Translations under genes and position numbers: made by a program
In this document: piece after piece, positions 25,797 to 34,595 of the stretch
How positions within the stretch are numbered: the stretch's first letter is position 1
Layout of the letters: every line of letters begins with the position of its first letter
The notes under the pieces: model-generated
Database searches by the model: none
Seen by the model: the letters and a program-made list of their open reading frames with translations, nothing else
Told to the model about the DNA's origin: nothing
Assembly: GCF_003025555.1 (NCBI RefSeq)
Contig: NZ_PYMH01000001.1
Span: 372,001-436,000, forward strand
Direction of reading: 5' to 3'
DNA length: 64,000 bases
Origin: Photobacterium lutimaris
GTDB taxonomy: Bacteria > Pseudomonadota > Gammaproteobacteria > Enterobacterales > Vibrionaceae

Positions 25797-27512
25797 ATGA
25801 CGATAGGAAAATACCTACGTTGGAAGGATGAGAATGGCAATGAATTTAGACCCGTATCGCTAACAGGTACTGAATTACTCAATGATCGTACCCTGAATAA
25901 AAGTACGGCGTTCACCTATGAAGAAAGAGATGCTTTTCAGTTAGACGGTTTGCTTCCACCACGTGTTCAGACCTTTGAAGATCAATTAAATCGGGTATAC
26001 GACGGCTTTAAAAATGCGTCAACCGATATTGAAAAGTACCTCTTCTTGCGCGCCCTTCAAGATAGGAACGAGACCCTCTTTTATGCGCTGCTTTCACGGC
26101 ATGTAGAAGAAATGACACCAATTATTTATACCCCGACAGTTGGCAAGGCGTGCCAAGAGTTTAGCCATCGCTATCAAAAAGCCCGTGGCCTTTACATTAC
26201 CGAAGATAATGTTGAAAACATGGACGAGCTTGCTCGTCACTTTACCGGTAAGGACATTAAAATTATTGTCGTCACTGATAGCCAAGGTATTTTGGGCCTG
26301 GGCGACCAAGGGGTTGGCGGAATGGGGATCCCTATCGGTAAGTTGTCTTTATATACATTAGGCGCGGGTATACACCCAGCGCATTGCTTGCCGATTGCAC
26401 TGGATGTTGGCACTGATAATCAAGATTTGCTAGATGACCCAATGTACCTTGGTGTGCCACGTCGTCGTATGAGGGGCGAGGAGTACAAGCGCTTTATTCA
26501 TCAGTTTGTGGTGCAGGTAAAACGTAATTTCCCTAAAGCGGTGCTGCAATGGGAAGATTTCAGTAAATCCAATGCGTTTGATAACCTCTCGGACTACGAG
26601 GAATATTTACCGTCATTTAATGATGATATTCAGGGGACGGGTTCGGTTGTTTTAGCCGGTATTCTGGGTGCGGTAAAAATTAAAGGTGAGTCGCTAGTTG
26701 ATCAACATTATGTTGTCTACGGAGCGGGTGCCGGTGGTGTTGGTGTTGCCGACCAGATCTTTGCGGGTCTGCTTAAAGAGGGATGCTCTCATGCGACGGC
26801 GAGAGGAAAAATCTTTATTTTGGACTCGCAAGGCTTAGTGTTTGATGACCGTGATGGGTTAGATGAATACAAGAAGCGTTACGCTAAACCGAGAGCTCTA
26901 GCTCAAGGGTGGGAAGTGTCTGAGCACGGTAAGGTGTCATTAACCGAATTAATTGATAACTACCCAGTTACAGTACTCTTGGGGACGAGTGGTATTGGTG
27001 GTGCGTTTAAAGAGGGCCATATCCAAAAAATGATGGAATATACCCGACGGCCGATGATTTTCCCATTATCTAACCCTACAGCTAACTGTGAGGCCTTACC
27101 TGAAGATATATACCGTTGGAGTGATGGTCAGGCTATTGTGGCGACAGGAAGCCCATTTGCTGACGTGAATTACAGTGGTCAAGATTTTCGGATAGGTCAG
27201 GGCAATAATGTCTTTATCTTCCCTGGGGTTGGCTTGGCTGCGATTGTGTCGAAAACCCAAAAGGTGACACTCGATATGTTCACGACGGCGTCATATGCGC
27301 TTGCGGAGATGGTTGCTGATGATGATTTAGCTGCAGGGTGTGTTTACCCCCGCATCAGCAGTTTGAAGCAGGTGTCTTTGCATGTCGCCACCCGAATCCT
27401 TACCGATATGCAGGCGAAAGATCCGAAATGTGATTTAGCGAACAAAGATATTGTTCATGAGTTAGCTGAGCACACGTGGGAGCCGATCTACTTACCCTAT
27501 CGCCGGGTATAA
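25797..27512 (+). CDS. maeA: NAD-dependent malic enzyme (MaeA/SfcA type)
   Basis: Oxidative decarboxylation of malate to pyruvate. At 571 residues it has the family length and motifs: YTPTVGKACQEFSHRYQKARGLYI (catalytic Tyr region), VVTDSQGILGLGDQGVGGMGIPIGKLSLY, the Asp pair in FNDDIQGTGSV (metal site) and the Rossmann VYGAGAGGVGVADQI. The ATG at 25797 is chosen because GGAGG lies 5 bases upstream; an earlier ATG at 25785 lies before that site. A terminator follows. Confidence 0.95.
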   Translation: MTIGKYLRWKDENGNEFRPVSLTGTELLNDRTLNKSTAFTYEERDAFQLDGLLPPRVQTFEDQLNRVYDGFKNASTDIEKYLFLRALQDRNETLFYALLSRHVEEMTPIIYTPTVGKACQEFSHRYQKARGLYITEDNVENMDELARHFTGKDIKIIVVTDSQGILGLGDQGVGGMGIPIGKLSLYTLGAGIHPAHCLPIALDVGTDNQDLLDDPMYLGVPRRRMRGEEYKRFIHQFVVQVKRNFPKAVLQWEDFSKSNAFDNLSDYEEYLPSFNDDIQGTGSVVLAGILGAVKIKGESLVDQHYVVYGAGAGGVGVADQIFAGLLKEGCSHATARGKIFILDSQGLVFDDRDGLDEYKKRYAKPRALAQGWEVSEHGKVSLTELIDNYPVTVLLGTSGIGGAFKEGHIQKMMEYTRRPMIFPLSNPTANCEALPEDIYRWSDGQAIVATGSPFADVNYSGQDFRIGQGNNVFIFPGVGLAAIVSKTQKVTLDMFTTASYALAEMVADDDLAAGCVYPRISSLKQVSLHVATRILTDMQAKDPKCDLANKDIVHELAEHTWEPIYLPYRRV

Positions 27513-27529
27513 AATTACGTGATAGAGAT

Positions 27530-27555
27530 AGCCCGGTGAGTGCCGGGCTTTTTAC
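27530..27555 (+). terminator. Terminator of the malic enzyme gene
   Basis: AGCCCGG and CCGGGCT form a GC-rich 7-bp stem with a 6-nt loop, followed by six T. Confidence 0.85.
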
Positions 27556-27702
27556 ACTTTATGCCAAAGGTTTAGCATTTCGGGCCACTTCTCCAGAAGC
27601 TGATCTGTCTCTTAACGGCTTGTTCAGTATCAGGGGTAAGATGTTGTTAAAGCTTGGTTAATCGATACATTCCAAGTCTAGTGACAGTCAGGGAGGTTCG
27701 TT

Positions 27703-27822
27703 ATGCATATGTCGTGCTTTCTATCAAAATTAAAGCAGCTCTTTGTGTTCTCGTTTGTTGCCGCTTCGGGTATTGGCCTGTGGCTGATGATGATGTTTTA
27801 TATCTTCAAACTGGCCGTGTAA
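27703..27822 (+). CDS. 39-residue single-pass membrane protein
   Basis: ATG 27703 to TAA 27820-27822, with a strong ribosome site GGGAGG 6 bases upstream (27691-27696). The product is a short basic N-terminus followed by one hydrophobic helix (FVFSFVAASGIGLWLMMMFY). It converges with the DUF3392 gene. No family recognised; the ribosome site makes translation plausible. Confidence 0.55.
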   Translation: MHMSCFLSKLKQLFVFSFVAASGIGLWLMMMFYIFKLAV

Positions 27823-27839
27823 CAGCGATAATGCCTTGG

Positions 27840-28175
27840 TTAGACTTGTTGGCGGTGTCGTTGGGCCCAGACACCGATGACAATAAACAAGATCGTGATA
27901 ACCGTAATAAGCCAGTGGTTAGCTAACTGGCTTAGTTGCGTTGACAACAATGGCGCGGTGCTGACAATGAAAAAGCCGTAACCAAAGGCATTAATTAAAA
28001 TAAAAATTATCGTTCTGACTATAAAATTGGTGCCGACTAACTGTTTTCGCATAAACCGATTGATGTCAGCTGCAAACATCACCAGTAAGCAAGTGACGAC
28101 TGCAGTCGCGATATCATCAACCCAAGGTCGGATCCAATTGCCGAGATCGGTGATCAGTGAAGCCATAAATTCCAT
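27840..28175 (-). CDS. DUF3392 membrane protein
   Basis: A 111-residue integral membrane protein with three to four hydrophobic segments (ATAVVTCLLVMFAADINRFM, FIVRTIIFILINAFGYGFFI, WLITVITILFIVIGVW). MEFMASLITDLGNWIRPW at the start and the DINRFMRKQL loop match the DUF3392 family found in marine gammaproteobacteria. I place the start at 28175; the frame is open 29 codons further. Function unknown. Confidence 0.75.
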   Translation of the reverse strand: MEFMASLITDLGNWIRPWVDDIATAVVTCLLVMFAADINRFMRKQLVGTNFIVRTIIFILINAFGYGFFIVSTAPLLSTQLSQLANHWLITVITILFIVIGVWAQRHRQQV

Positions 28176-28279
28176 AAGATGTAACCCAGAACACCGGACA
28201 ACTAGCCTGAACAGCTGTTGAGCGGTTTTACAATGTTGATCGTATATAGACAAGACGACCACTATTGAGTGCGGGTTAA

Positions 28280-28417
28280 ATGAAAAAAAGCGACCTACCG
28301 CAGAAAATATGCAAAGTCTGTAGCCGCCCGTTTAACTGGCGGAAAAAATGGCAGCGATGCTGGGATGATGTCCGCTATTGTTCAGAGCGCTGTCGGCGGC
28401 ATAAGTCCGCCAAGTAA
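28280..28417 (+). CDS. DUF2256 zinc-binding small protein
   Basis: A 45-residue protein: [18 protein letters not shown] then [20 protein letters not shown], which matches the DUF2256 family, with the CxxC and CxxxC metal-binding pairs. In many proteobacteria it is found near cryptochrome or photolyase-related genes; none is nearby here. Function unknown. Confidence 0.85.
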   Translation: MKKSDLPQKICKVCSRPFNWRKKWQRCWDDVRYCSERCRRHKSAK

Positions 28418-28453
28418 GCTTGTCCTTTGGTCGCCAATGTAGAAGCGATCAAT

Positions 28454-28482
28454 CCTGCATCTTGAGCTCACTTGGGTATATA
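28454..28482 (+). repeat. Dispersed intergenic repeat, half unit
   Basis: GCATCTTGAGCTCACTTGGG then TATATA. It matches one arm of the inverted repeat at 38741-38813. Confidence 0.55.
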
Positions 28483-28514
28483 CTATCCCCTGAACTCTTT
28501 TATATTTTAGATTT

Positions 28515-28928
28515 ATGATAGAAATCTCCAACTCAGTCCAGTTAGGTGATTGGGAAGTCGAACTGACTCCGATACGTGCTCAGGGGGCTGGTGGGCAAAA
28601 CGTCAATAAAGTCTCATCGGCTATTCACCTTCGCTTTGATATTTCTCGCTCTTCACTGCCTCCATTCTATAAAGAAAGGTTGCTGGCGTTATCCGATAGC
28701 CGAATATCAAAAGAGGGGGTCATCGTCATCAAAGCCCAGCAATATCGGACCCAAGAACTCAACCGTGAAGATGCGTTGAATAGGTTGGTTACGATGATTA
28801 GATCGGCGGTTGTACAGCAAAAATCCCGTCGTGCAACGAAGCCAACTCGCAATTCACAAAAAAGGCGAGTCGATAAAAAAACACAGCGAGGCCAGACAAA
28901 AGTGATGCGCGGCAAGGTGAAGTTTTGA
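28515..28928 (+). CDS. arfB: ArfB (YaeJ), alternative ribosome-rescue peptidyl-tRNA hydrolase
   Basis: ArfB releases ribosomes stalled on non-stop mRNA. The 137-residue protein has the catalytic GGQ in [15 protein letters not shown] (about residues 24-38) and the long basic C-terminal tail ([19 protein letters not shown]) that enters the empty mRNA channel. Length and order match the family. Confidence 0.95.
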   Translation: MIEISNSVQLGDWEVELTPIRAQGAGGQNVNKVSSAIHLRFDISRSSLPPFYKERLLALSDSRISKEGVIVIKAQQYRTQELNREDALNRLVTMIRSAVVQQKSRRATKPTRNSQKRRVDKKTQRGQTKVMRGKVKF

Positions 28929-29016
28929 CTTGTATTGCAAAATCAAGTTTTAACACTAATGCTGTAATTTAATTAGCGTTACATTTGAAAGTCTAAACGG
29001 TTATAGGGAGATAGGG

Positions 29017-29466
29017 ATGTCTGATAATAAAACCCAAAAGTTGTTGCAGCTGTTTTACCGCGAATCGGAGCGCGTCAGGTTACTGGATTTGGATAAGTTA
29101 CCAGCGCCTGATGGCAAGGAGCAAGATGAGCTGCAAATGTGGTTGGCAGGCAAACGCGATTTTTCTCTAACAGAGATAACCCAGCAACATTGGATTAAAA
29201 CCTGTTCAGCAGGGTATATCACTGAGCTGTTGTTCCACCCGAACGGTAGCCTGGAAGAATTTACTTTGTTTAGAAGGCAGAAAACCTGTGGTGAGTGGCA
29301 GTTGGTGAACGGTATGCTAGAACTGGCTATCTACAAGGACGATAAGCGTTACACCAGCACCGTGGTTGCCAGTCAGGGAAGCAGTATTCATTCAGCCATT
29401 GAATATAAAAATGGCCAGCTACATTCCTATTTAAAATTGGTGCAAACACGCCCCCAATGGCATTAG
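29017..29466 (+). CDS. Hypothetical protein, 149 residues
   Basis: Soluble protein without signal peptide or membrane segment. The C-terminal half looks like a beta-rich sheet domain (GYITELLFHPNGSLEEFTLF, GEWQLVNGMLELAIYKDDKRYTSTVVAS, LHSYLKLVQ). GGGAGA precedes the ATG by 9 bases. I do not recognise the family. The following aspartoacylase gene is about 125 bases away, so it is probably a separate unit. Confidence 0.7.
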   Translation: MSDNKTQKLLQLFYRESERVRLLDLDKLPAPDGKEQDELQMWLAGKRDFSLTEITQQHWIKTCSAGYITELLFHPNGSLEEFTLFRRQKTCGEWQLVNGMLELAIYKDDKRYTSTVVASQGSSIHSAIEYKNGQLHSYLKLVQTRPQWH

Positions 29467-29590
29467 TGTGTATTGGAGCCTGGCACGACCAATATCTTAA
29501 TAGTGACTTTTTATGCATTTATAATGGAAATGTATTGGAGAAACTGTTATCAGTGGAGGTATTAATTGATGAAGGCGAGTTTGAGCAAAG

Positions 29591-30487
29591 ATGACAGGGA
29601 CGATTAAATTGAATAAAGTCGCGATTGTAGGTGGCACCCATGGTAATGAATTCAGTGGTATTTACCTATTGCGAAAGTGGCGCGAAACACCGCAACTGAT
29701 TGCGCGTGAGAGTTTATCGGTTGACACTGTTTTTGCGAACCCCAAAGCGTTTGAAGAAAACAAACGCTATCTCGATAGTGACATGAACCGTCAGTTTGGT
29801 ACTGATGAGCTTTGCAACCTTGAGCTGGCTAATTATGAGCAAAGTCGTGCGAAGGCCATTAATGAGCAGTTAGGGCCAAAGGGAGCTGCCAAAACCGATT
29901 TCATTATCGACCTTCACAACACGACCAGCAATATGGGGCCATCACTGATCCTGTTACAGACCGATGCTTTTAATCGGCAGTTGGGGGCATATGTTGTTGC
30001 AAAAATGCCAAATGCTGTTGTGGTGCTGGAAGATCATATCCCGGTTCATGAACATACGTTCTTGAGCTCTATTACTCAGCAGGGTGTGATAGTCGAAATA
30101 GGCCCGCAGCCGCAGTCTGTTATCCGCCAAGATGTTTTAGATTGGATGGAAGAAATGACAGGTCACATTTTAGATTTTGTCGATCTTTATAATCGTGACG
30201 CCTTGCCTGAGCTACCGTCTAGCTTTGAAGCGTATAAGTACCAGGAAACGCTAAAACTGCCTGAAAATGATCAGGGCGAGCGATTAGGAATGGTCCATCG
30301 TAATGTGCAAGATGCCGATTTCAAGGTTCTCCGCCATGGCGATCCTATCTTCACCTTGTTTGATGGTCAGGAAGTATACTGGGAAGGGGACTATGAGGCG
30401 TACCCGCACTTTATTAATGAAGCGGCTTACTACGACAATAACCTAGCGATGTCGCTGGCAAAGCGTGTCATGATTGATGTGAATTAG
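29591..30487 (+). CDS. Aspartoacylase (AstE/AspA family zinc hydrolase)
   Basis: Splits N-acetylaspartate to acetate and aspartate. The 298-residue protein has the zinc site GGTHGNE (His and Glu), the Arg pair in SDMNRQF, DLHNTTSNMG with the third zinc ligand, and VIVEIGPQPQ with the catalytic Glu. The close match to animal-type aspartoacylase motifs sets it apart from succinylglutamate desuccinylase. The ribosome site is weak. It lies alone. Confidence 0.88.
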   Translation: MTGTIKLNKVAIVGGTHGNEFSGIYLLRKWRETPQLIARESLSVDTVFANPKAFEENKRYLDSDMNRQFGTDELCNLELANYEQSRAKAINEQLGPKGAAKTDFIIDLHNTTSNMGPSLILLQTDAFNRQLGAYVVAKMPNAVVVLEDHIPVHEHTFLSSITQQGVIVEIGPQPQSVIRQDVLDWMEEMTGHILDFVDLYNRDALPELPSSFEAYKYQETLKLPENDQGERLGMVHRNVQDADFKVLRHGDPIFTLFDGQEVYWEGDYEAYPHFINEAAYYDNNLAMSLAKRVMIDVN

Positions 30488-30488
30488 G

Positions 30489-30516
30489 CGCGAGTAACTT
30501 CAAGTTGCTTGGGATA
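30489..30516 (+). repeat. Dispersed intergenic repeat, half unit
   Basis: GAGTAACTTCAAGTTGCTTGG, related to the arm at 41437 (CAAGTAACTTCAAGGTGC). Confidence 0.5.
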
Positions 30517-30550
30517 AGCAGTAGCTACATATCGGCTACTGCTTAATTTA
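30516..30550 (+). terminator. Terminator of the aspartoacylase gene
   Basis: AAGCAGTAGC pairs with GCTACTGCTT (10 bp, 9-nt loop), followed by AATTTAAT; the T-run is poor. Confidence 0.55.
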
Positions 30551-30772
30551 ATAGGCATATGAGAAATGTTTTAAGCGATTTTGTTATCGTCTGTGATGGG
30601 TATGGTGTGAATTCAATCATATGTTGTAATATTTCAAATTTACATATAATTCTTTACAAAGTAAGAGTTAAATCCCTTGACGTTTATTTCTGATTAGGTA
30701 TTTTATTCGTCAGTTCACCACTGAAAAAATAGTCTATCTTTATTCATTAAGTAAACTTAACGAACTTGAAAA

Positions 30773-31510
30773 ATGAAAATTACAGATGAGCAATATGTTT
30801 ATGCGGTAGGCCTTAAGAACATACACTGTCCTTTCCCATGTGCTGTCTATGATGAAAATGGCAACTATAGTTCAATAAACAAGTCTTATGAAGAGATTCT
30901 AGGGCTGAATAACGAACAAGTTATAGGGTTAAGAAACTCAGAAATTCAAAGTAATTTTAATGATTTCGCTAAGGTTATTGACGTCCAAAACAAATACGTG
31001 TTAGAGAGCAAGGACTACCTCTTTTCAATAAACATTATAAAAGTTGGCTCGGATTATAAGGCATATTACGTATCTAAACGACCAATGATCAATACGTCTG
31101 GGAAAAATGTGGGTATTGATGTCAGTATGTATAGTACTGGCTTTATTTTTACATTATCGTCTGCCTTTAATGACCCGAATGTTTACTATAATCAAGGTAC
31201 TGAGATTGACTTTAATACATCAGGATTATGTGAAACGTTTACACCATTACAGGAAAGCTATGCCTATTTTATTATGTGCGGTTTTTCTAATGAATTTATC
31301 AGTACTGTTCTTGGTAAGTCTATTAAAACGGTTGAAAATAATATGGCTAGGTTGTTTGATAAGGCACAGCGTCGTTATAGTTTAAGTATAAATAGTAGAA
31401 AATCACTTCGTGATTATTTACTGCAAAATAGAATTACTAACTTATCCCCTGCGGGAATAATGAAAAGCACGATTAAAACTTTGAACACAGTACCAAGTAT
31501 TAATCCCTGA
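30773..31510 (+). CDS. PAS-domain regulator with LuxR-type HTH
   Basis: A 245-residue, AT-rich gene. The N-terminal third fits a PAS sensor (CAVYDENGNYSSINKSYEEILGL, QVIGLRNSEI), and the C-terminal part fits a LuxR-type helix-turn-helix (LQESYAYFIMCGFSNEFIST...GKSIKTVENNMARLFDKAQRR), where SIKTVENNM is the recognition helix. Likely a transcription factor responding to a small molecule. Targets are unknown; the terminator-separated BCCT gene lies downstream on the other strand. Confidence 0.8.
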   Translation: MKITDEQYVYAVGLKNIHCPFPCAVYDENGNYSSINKSYEEILGLNNEQVIGLRNSEIQSNFNDFAKVIDVQNKYVLESKDYLFSINIIKVGSDYKAYYVSKRPMINTSGKNVGIDVSMYSTGFIFTLSSAFNDPNVYYNQGTEIDFNTSGLCETFTPLQESYAYFIMCGFSNEFISTVLGKSIKTVENNMARLFDKAQRRYSLSINSRKSLRDYLLQNRITNLSPAGIMKSTIKTLNTVPSINP

Positions 31511-31645
31511 AACGCGTTGTGCATATCTAAACTCTCCCTTTATGGAATGTTTATACAGGCCGTTTAATCTGAATATATAATATTAATATGGTAAACTCCG
31601 CTATTCATCCTATTCTGATAAATCCACTTGGTTTGAATAAAGAAA

Positions 31646-31671
31646 AAGCCGTAGCGAAATGTCTACGGCTT
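31646..31671 (-). terminator. Bidirectional terminator between regulator and BCCT transporter
   Basis: AAGCCGTAG and CTACGGCTT (9 bp, 8-nt loop); T-rich on both sides. It lies 25 bases after the BCCT stop. Confidence 0.75.
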
Positions 31672-31696
31672 TGTTGTTTTAACAGCGGTATATGGA

Positions 31697-33292
31697 TTAG
31701 TTAGCGTAAGCTGAGTGGTAAACTTTCAACTCGCTTCGCATCCCCAAAACCAAGCTTATACACATTACCATCAAGATCAGGGTAAATGGCAAGGCGGTAG
31801 AAATAGCGCCCGCCTGCAGAGCTTGAATCGCTTCTGTACCACCAATCCAAAGCAGCATTGCAGCGATAGCACCTTCAACGGTTGCCCAGAAAATACGTTG
31901 AGGAACCGGGGCATCAATTTTACCGCCTGCTGTGATGCTGTCGATAACCAGCGATGCTGAGTCAGATGATGTGATGAAAAACACCATGATTAGGACAATA
32001 GAGATCACCGATAGGGCTGTGCTAAACGGTAGGGCGTCGAATGCATGGAATAGCGACAATGTGACATCGGTAAGACCATTTGTCCCAAGCTCACCCACTT
32101 TGCTTACCACTTGCTCAATGGCAAGGCCGCCGAAAGCTGACATCCAAATGAGGGTAATAGTGGTAGGGATGAAGATGACTGCAGTAATAAACTCACGCAC
32201 AGTACGTCCCTTTGATACGCGGGCGATAAACATACCGACACATGGTGACCAAGAAATCCACCACGCCCAGTAGAAGACAGTCCAGCCGTGCATCCAAGCT
32301 TCATCTTCCCGGCCGTGAGGATTACTCAGCGGTAGGATATTATCGATATAGCCAAGTAGTGCTGTCGGCAGTGTTTTCAAGAAGGTCGAAAGGGTGATAA
32401 TAATAACGAAGACCAGCAGAGAGAAGGCAACGAGTATATTGATATTACTCAATACTTTAACGCCGCCATCAATGCCTCGGATAACCGAAAATATAGCCAA
32501 TGCAGTTACAAATGCGATAACCGCTAATTGAATGCCAAGGCCATTTTCAATACCGAAGACGTGGCTAAGGCCACTTGCAGCCTGCTGCGCCCCTAAGCCT
32601 AACGAAGTAGCAAGGCCAAATAGTGTCGCTAGTACCGCAAGCACATCAATAATATGACCGAACCACCCCCAGGTTCTGTCACCTAGCAAAGGATAAAAAA
32701 CAGAACGGAATGAAAGTGGCAGACCTTTGTTGAAAGCGAAAAATGCCATCGATAAGGCGACAACAGCGTAGATGGCCCAAGGGTGCAAGCCCCAGTGGAA
32801 CATGGTTGCGCCAAGTGCGGCATATGCGGCTTCTTCTGAGTACGCTTCAACACCTAAAGGTGTTTCGTACCAGCCGGTAAAGTAGGCTGTTGGCTCGGCG
32901 ACACCCCAGAACATCAATCCGATACCCATCCCGCCTGCGAACAACATCGCGATCCAAGATAGGCTTGAATGATCGGGCTTTGCGTCATGGCCACCGATAC
33001 GAATTTTACCGAACGGTGAAATGATGAGACCAAGACAGAATATTAGGAAGAGGTTGCCGGCCCACATGAACATGTTGTCGAAGCTATCGATGATTTTCCA
33101 TTTCATGCCATCAAGAGTGGCTTTGGCGGTCTCAGGGTCGCTGACTAAAAGTGCAATGAGAAAGAAGATGATGAGGCCAGCGCTTGCGCCGAAGACAGGG
33201 TTATGAACATCAAATCCCCATTTCTGAATGTTGTCCTGACCGACGGTATAGTCGGTATTATCAATACTGTACTTGTCCTTAGTGACAGTCAT
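31697..33292 (-). CDS. BCCT-family betaine/choline/carnitine-type transporter
   Basis: A 531-residue secondary transporter with 12 membrane segments. Motifs: FAGGMGIGLMFWGVAEP, the Gly-rich region near TM3, and the aromatic cage segment WTVFYWAWWISWSPCVGMFIARVSKGR, all diagnostic of BCCT. Substrates are quaternary or related amines such as glycine betaine. It is on the same strand as the gamma-glutamylation cluster downstream of 33.8 kb in the map, so it might import the amine used there, but it is a separate gene 140 bases away from the DOPA dioxygenase-like gene. Confidence 0.93.
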   Translation of the reverse strand: MTVTKDKYSIDNTDYTVGQDNIQKWGFDVHNPVFGASAGLIIFFLIALLVSDPETAKATLDGMKWKIIDSFDNMFMWAGNLFLIFCLGLIISPFGKIRIGGHDAKPDHSSLSWIAMLFAGGMGIGLMFWGVAEPTAYFTGWYETPLGVEAYSEEAAYAALGATMFHWGLHPWAIYAVVALSMAFFAFNKGLPLSFRSVFYPLLGDRTWGWFGHIIDVLAVLATLFGLATSLGLGAQQAASGLSHVFGIENGLGIQLAVIAFVTALAIFSVIRGIDGGVKVLSNINILVAFSLLVFVIIITLSTFLKTLPTALLGYIDNILPLSNPHGREDEAWMHGWTVFYWAWWISWSPCVGMFIARVSKGRTVREFITAVIFIPTTITLIWMSAFGGLAIEQVVSKVGELGTNGLTDVTLSLFHAFDALPFSTALSVISIVLIMVFFITSSDSASLVIDSITAGGKIDAPVPQRIFWATVEGAIAAMLLWIGGTEAIQALQAGAISTALPFTLILMVMCISLVLGMRSELKVYHSAYAN

Positions 33293-33431
33293 TATTTCCT
33301 CAATTGTTTAGAGTGCAAAGTAAATTTTGTCGGCTATGCTAACAAAATCAATCCAGAAAACCAAATTATTGAGAGTTTTGTCACTTTTGATGCATAATTC
33401 TGACGCTAATGCGTGGGTTTTTATTAAGAAC

Positions 33432-33746
33432 TCAAAACAATATATCGACCTTGATAGGTAACGTTTTACCTAACCAAGTTGCCTCGGTTGTGTGATCTGA
33501 AAGTGCATTATTGGTTACAGGATGGATCAGCACTGAGAGCTTACCGCGGTTGATATTCAGCCATTCGATGAAGTGATGATTACCATGGTTAAAATGTACT
33601 TCAAACATAGGCTTGCTGTGTGGCCCAACTTCACGATTAACCAGTGGAAAAATGGCTTCAATATCTTTGCGCTGAGCAATCTCTTGGTATAGACGCTTCG
33701 CAGTGTTGATTTGGTGCTTATCAAAATAGATATGGGCGTGGTACAT
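33432..33746 (-). CDS. DOPA 4,5-dioxygenase-like protein
   Basis: A 104-residue protein of the small DOPA-dioxygenase family (PF08883-type). His residues in YHAHIYFD, GPHSKPMFEVHF and SVLIHPVT fit the metal-binding site. Bacterial members are of uncertain function. It follows the gene at 33832 on the same strand by 85 bases. Confidence 0.85.
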   Translation of the reverse strand: MYHAHIYFDKHQINTAKRLYQEIAQRKDIEAIFPLVNREVGPHSKPMFEVHFNHGNHHFIEWLNINRGKLSVLIHPVTNNALSDHTTEATWLGKTLPIKVDILF

Positions 33747-33831
33747 GGCGCGTTCCTTATCTCTGCCATTACTAATGAAATATCATTGTAAGCCGTGAGG
33801 AAAAAGAGACGAGTTGGCTTGTTTGAAGGAC

Positions 33832-34587
33832 TTATTCGGTTTTATTGAAGGAGTGGGGCTCGTTGATAAACTGCCAATAGCGGAAGAACTGAATGATCCA
33901 CCGGGTCACCTGAAGGTGGTCTGTCGGCTGAATCAACGAATCTAATGCGCTTTGATATGTTGCTGTTGGATAACTGCTCTTTCTGAGTTTCATTAAATCG
34001 AAAAGGTATTCAGGGGTGAATTCTGGATGTCCCTGGATACCGAGAAAATGATCGCCGACTAACAGGATGCTGTTTGGGCAAAAATTACTGCCAGCAAGGG
34101 TGATACATTTTGCAGGGGAGCGAAGGACTTGATCTTGATGGCTTACCAGCAGGGATAAGGTTTCAGGAGGTTCTGTTATCCAAGGGCAGCGTTGTACTTC
34201 CTTCAAATTAATGGTTGCTTGTGCTGTTCCAATTCCCCACCCCTGTTCAGAGCGTACAACTTCGCCGGCTAACGCCTGCGCTATCATCTGATGGCCAAAA
34301 CAAATACCGACCAGTGGGACTTGCTGGAAGTAGAGCTGGTGGATGAACCCCTGGAAAACATTTATCCATCGACTTTGTTCATAAACACTGTATCGGCTGC
34401 CACTGGTGAGATAACCGTCGCACTCATTCAAGGTTTGTGGGTACTGACCGTCAATGACTCGGTAGAATTGAAGTGTGATATTTGGGTCGACAGCGGCAAA
34501 TAGATTGGAAAACATGGTTGGATAGTTTCCATGTTTACCCTGCAGCTCGGGCCTAACATCATCACACAGGAATACGCCTAATTTCAT
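33832..34587 (-). CDS. Class I glutamine amidotransferase (GMP-synthase-like)
   Basis: A 251-residue GATase-1 protein. The nucleophile is in VGICFGHQMIAQAL, and the His-Glu of the triad in GHPEFTPEYL. Such stand-alone enzymes often hydrolyse gamma-glutamyl amides, as PuuD does with gamma-glutamyl-GABA, although this belongs to a different subgroup. It is 8 bases from the alcohol dehydrogenase gene, in one operon with the aldehyde dehydrogenase and the ligase, which supports removal of the glutamyl tag as the last step. Confidence 0.85.
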   Translation of the reverse strand: MKLGVFLCDDVRPELQGKHGNYPTMFSNLFAAVDPNITLQFYRVIDGQYPQTLNECDGYLTSGSRYSVYEQSRWINVFQGFIHQLYFQQVPLVGICFGHQMIAQALAGEVVRSEQGWGIGTAQATINLKEVQRCPWITEPPETLSLLVSHQDQVLRSPAKCITLAGSNFCPNSILLVGDHFLGIQGHPEFTPEYLFDLMKLRKSSYPTATYQSALDSLIQPTDHLQVTRWIIQFFRYWQFINEPHSFNKTE

Positions 34588-34595
34588 GTGCCATC

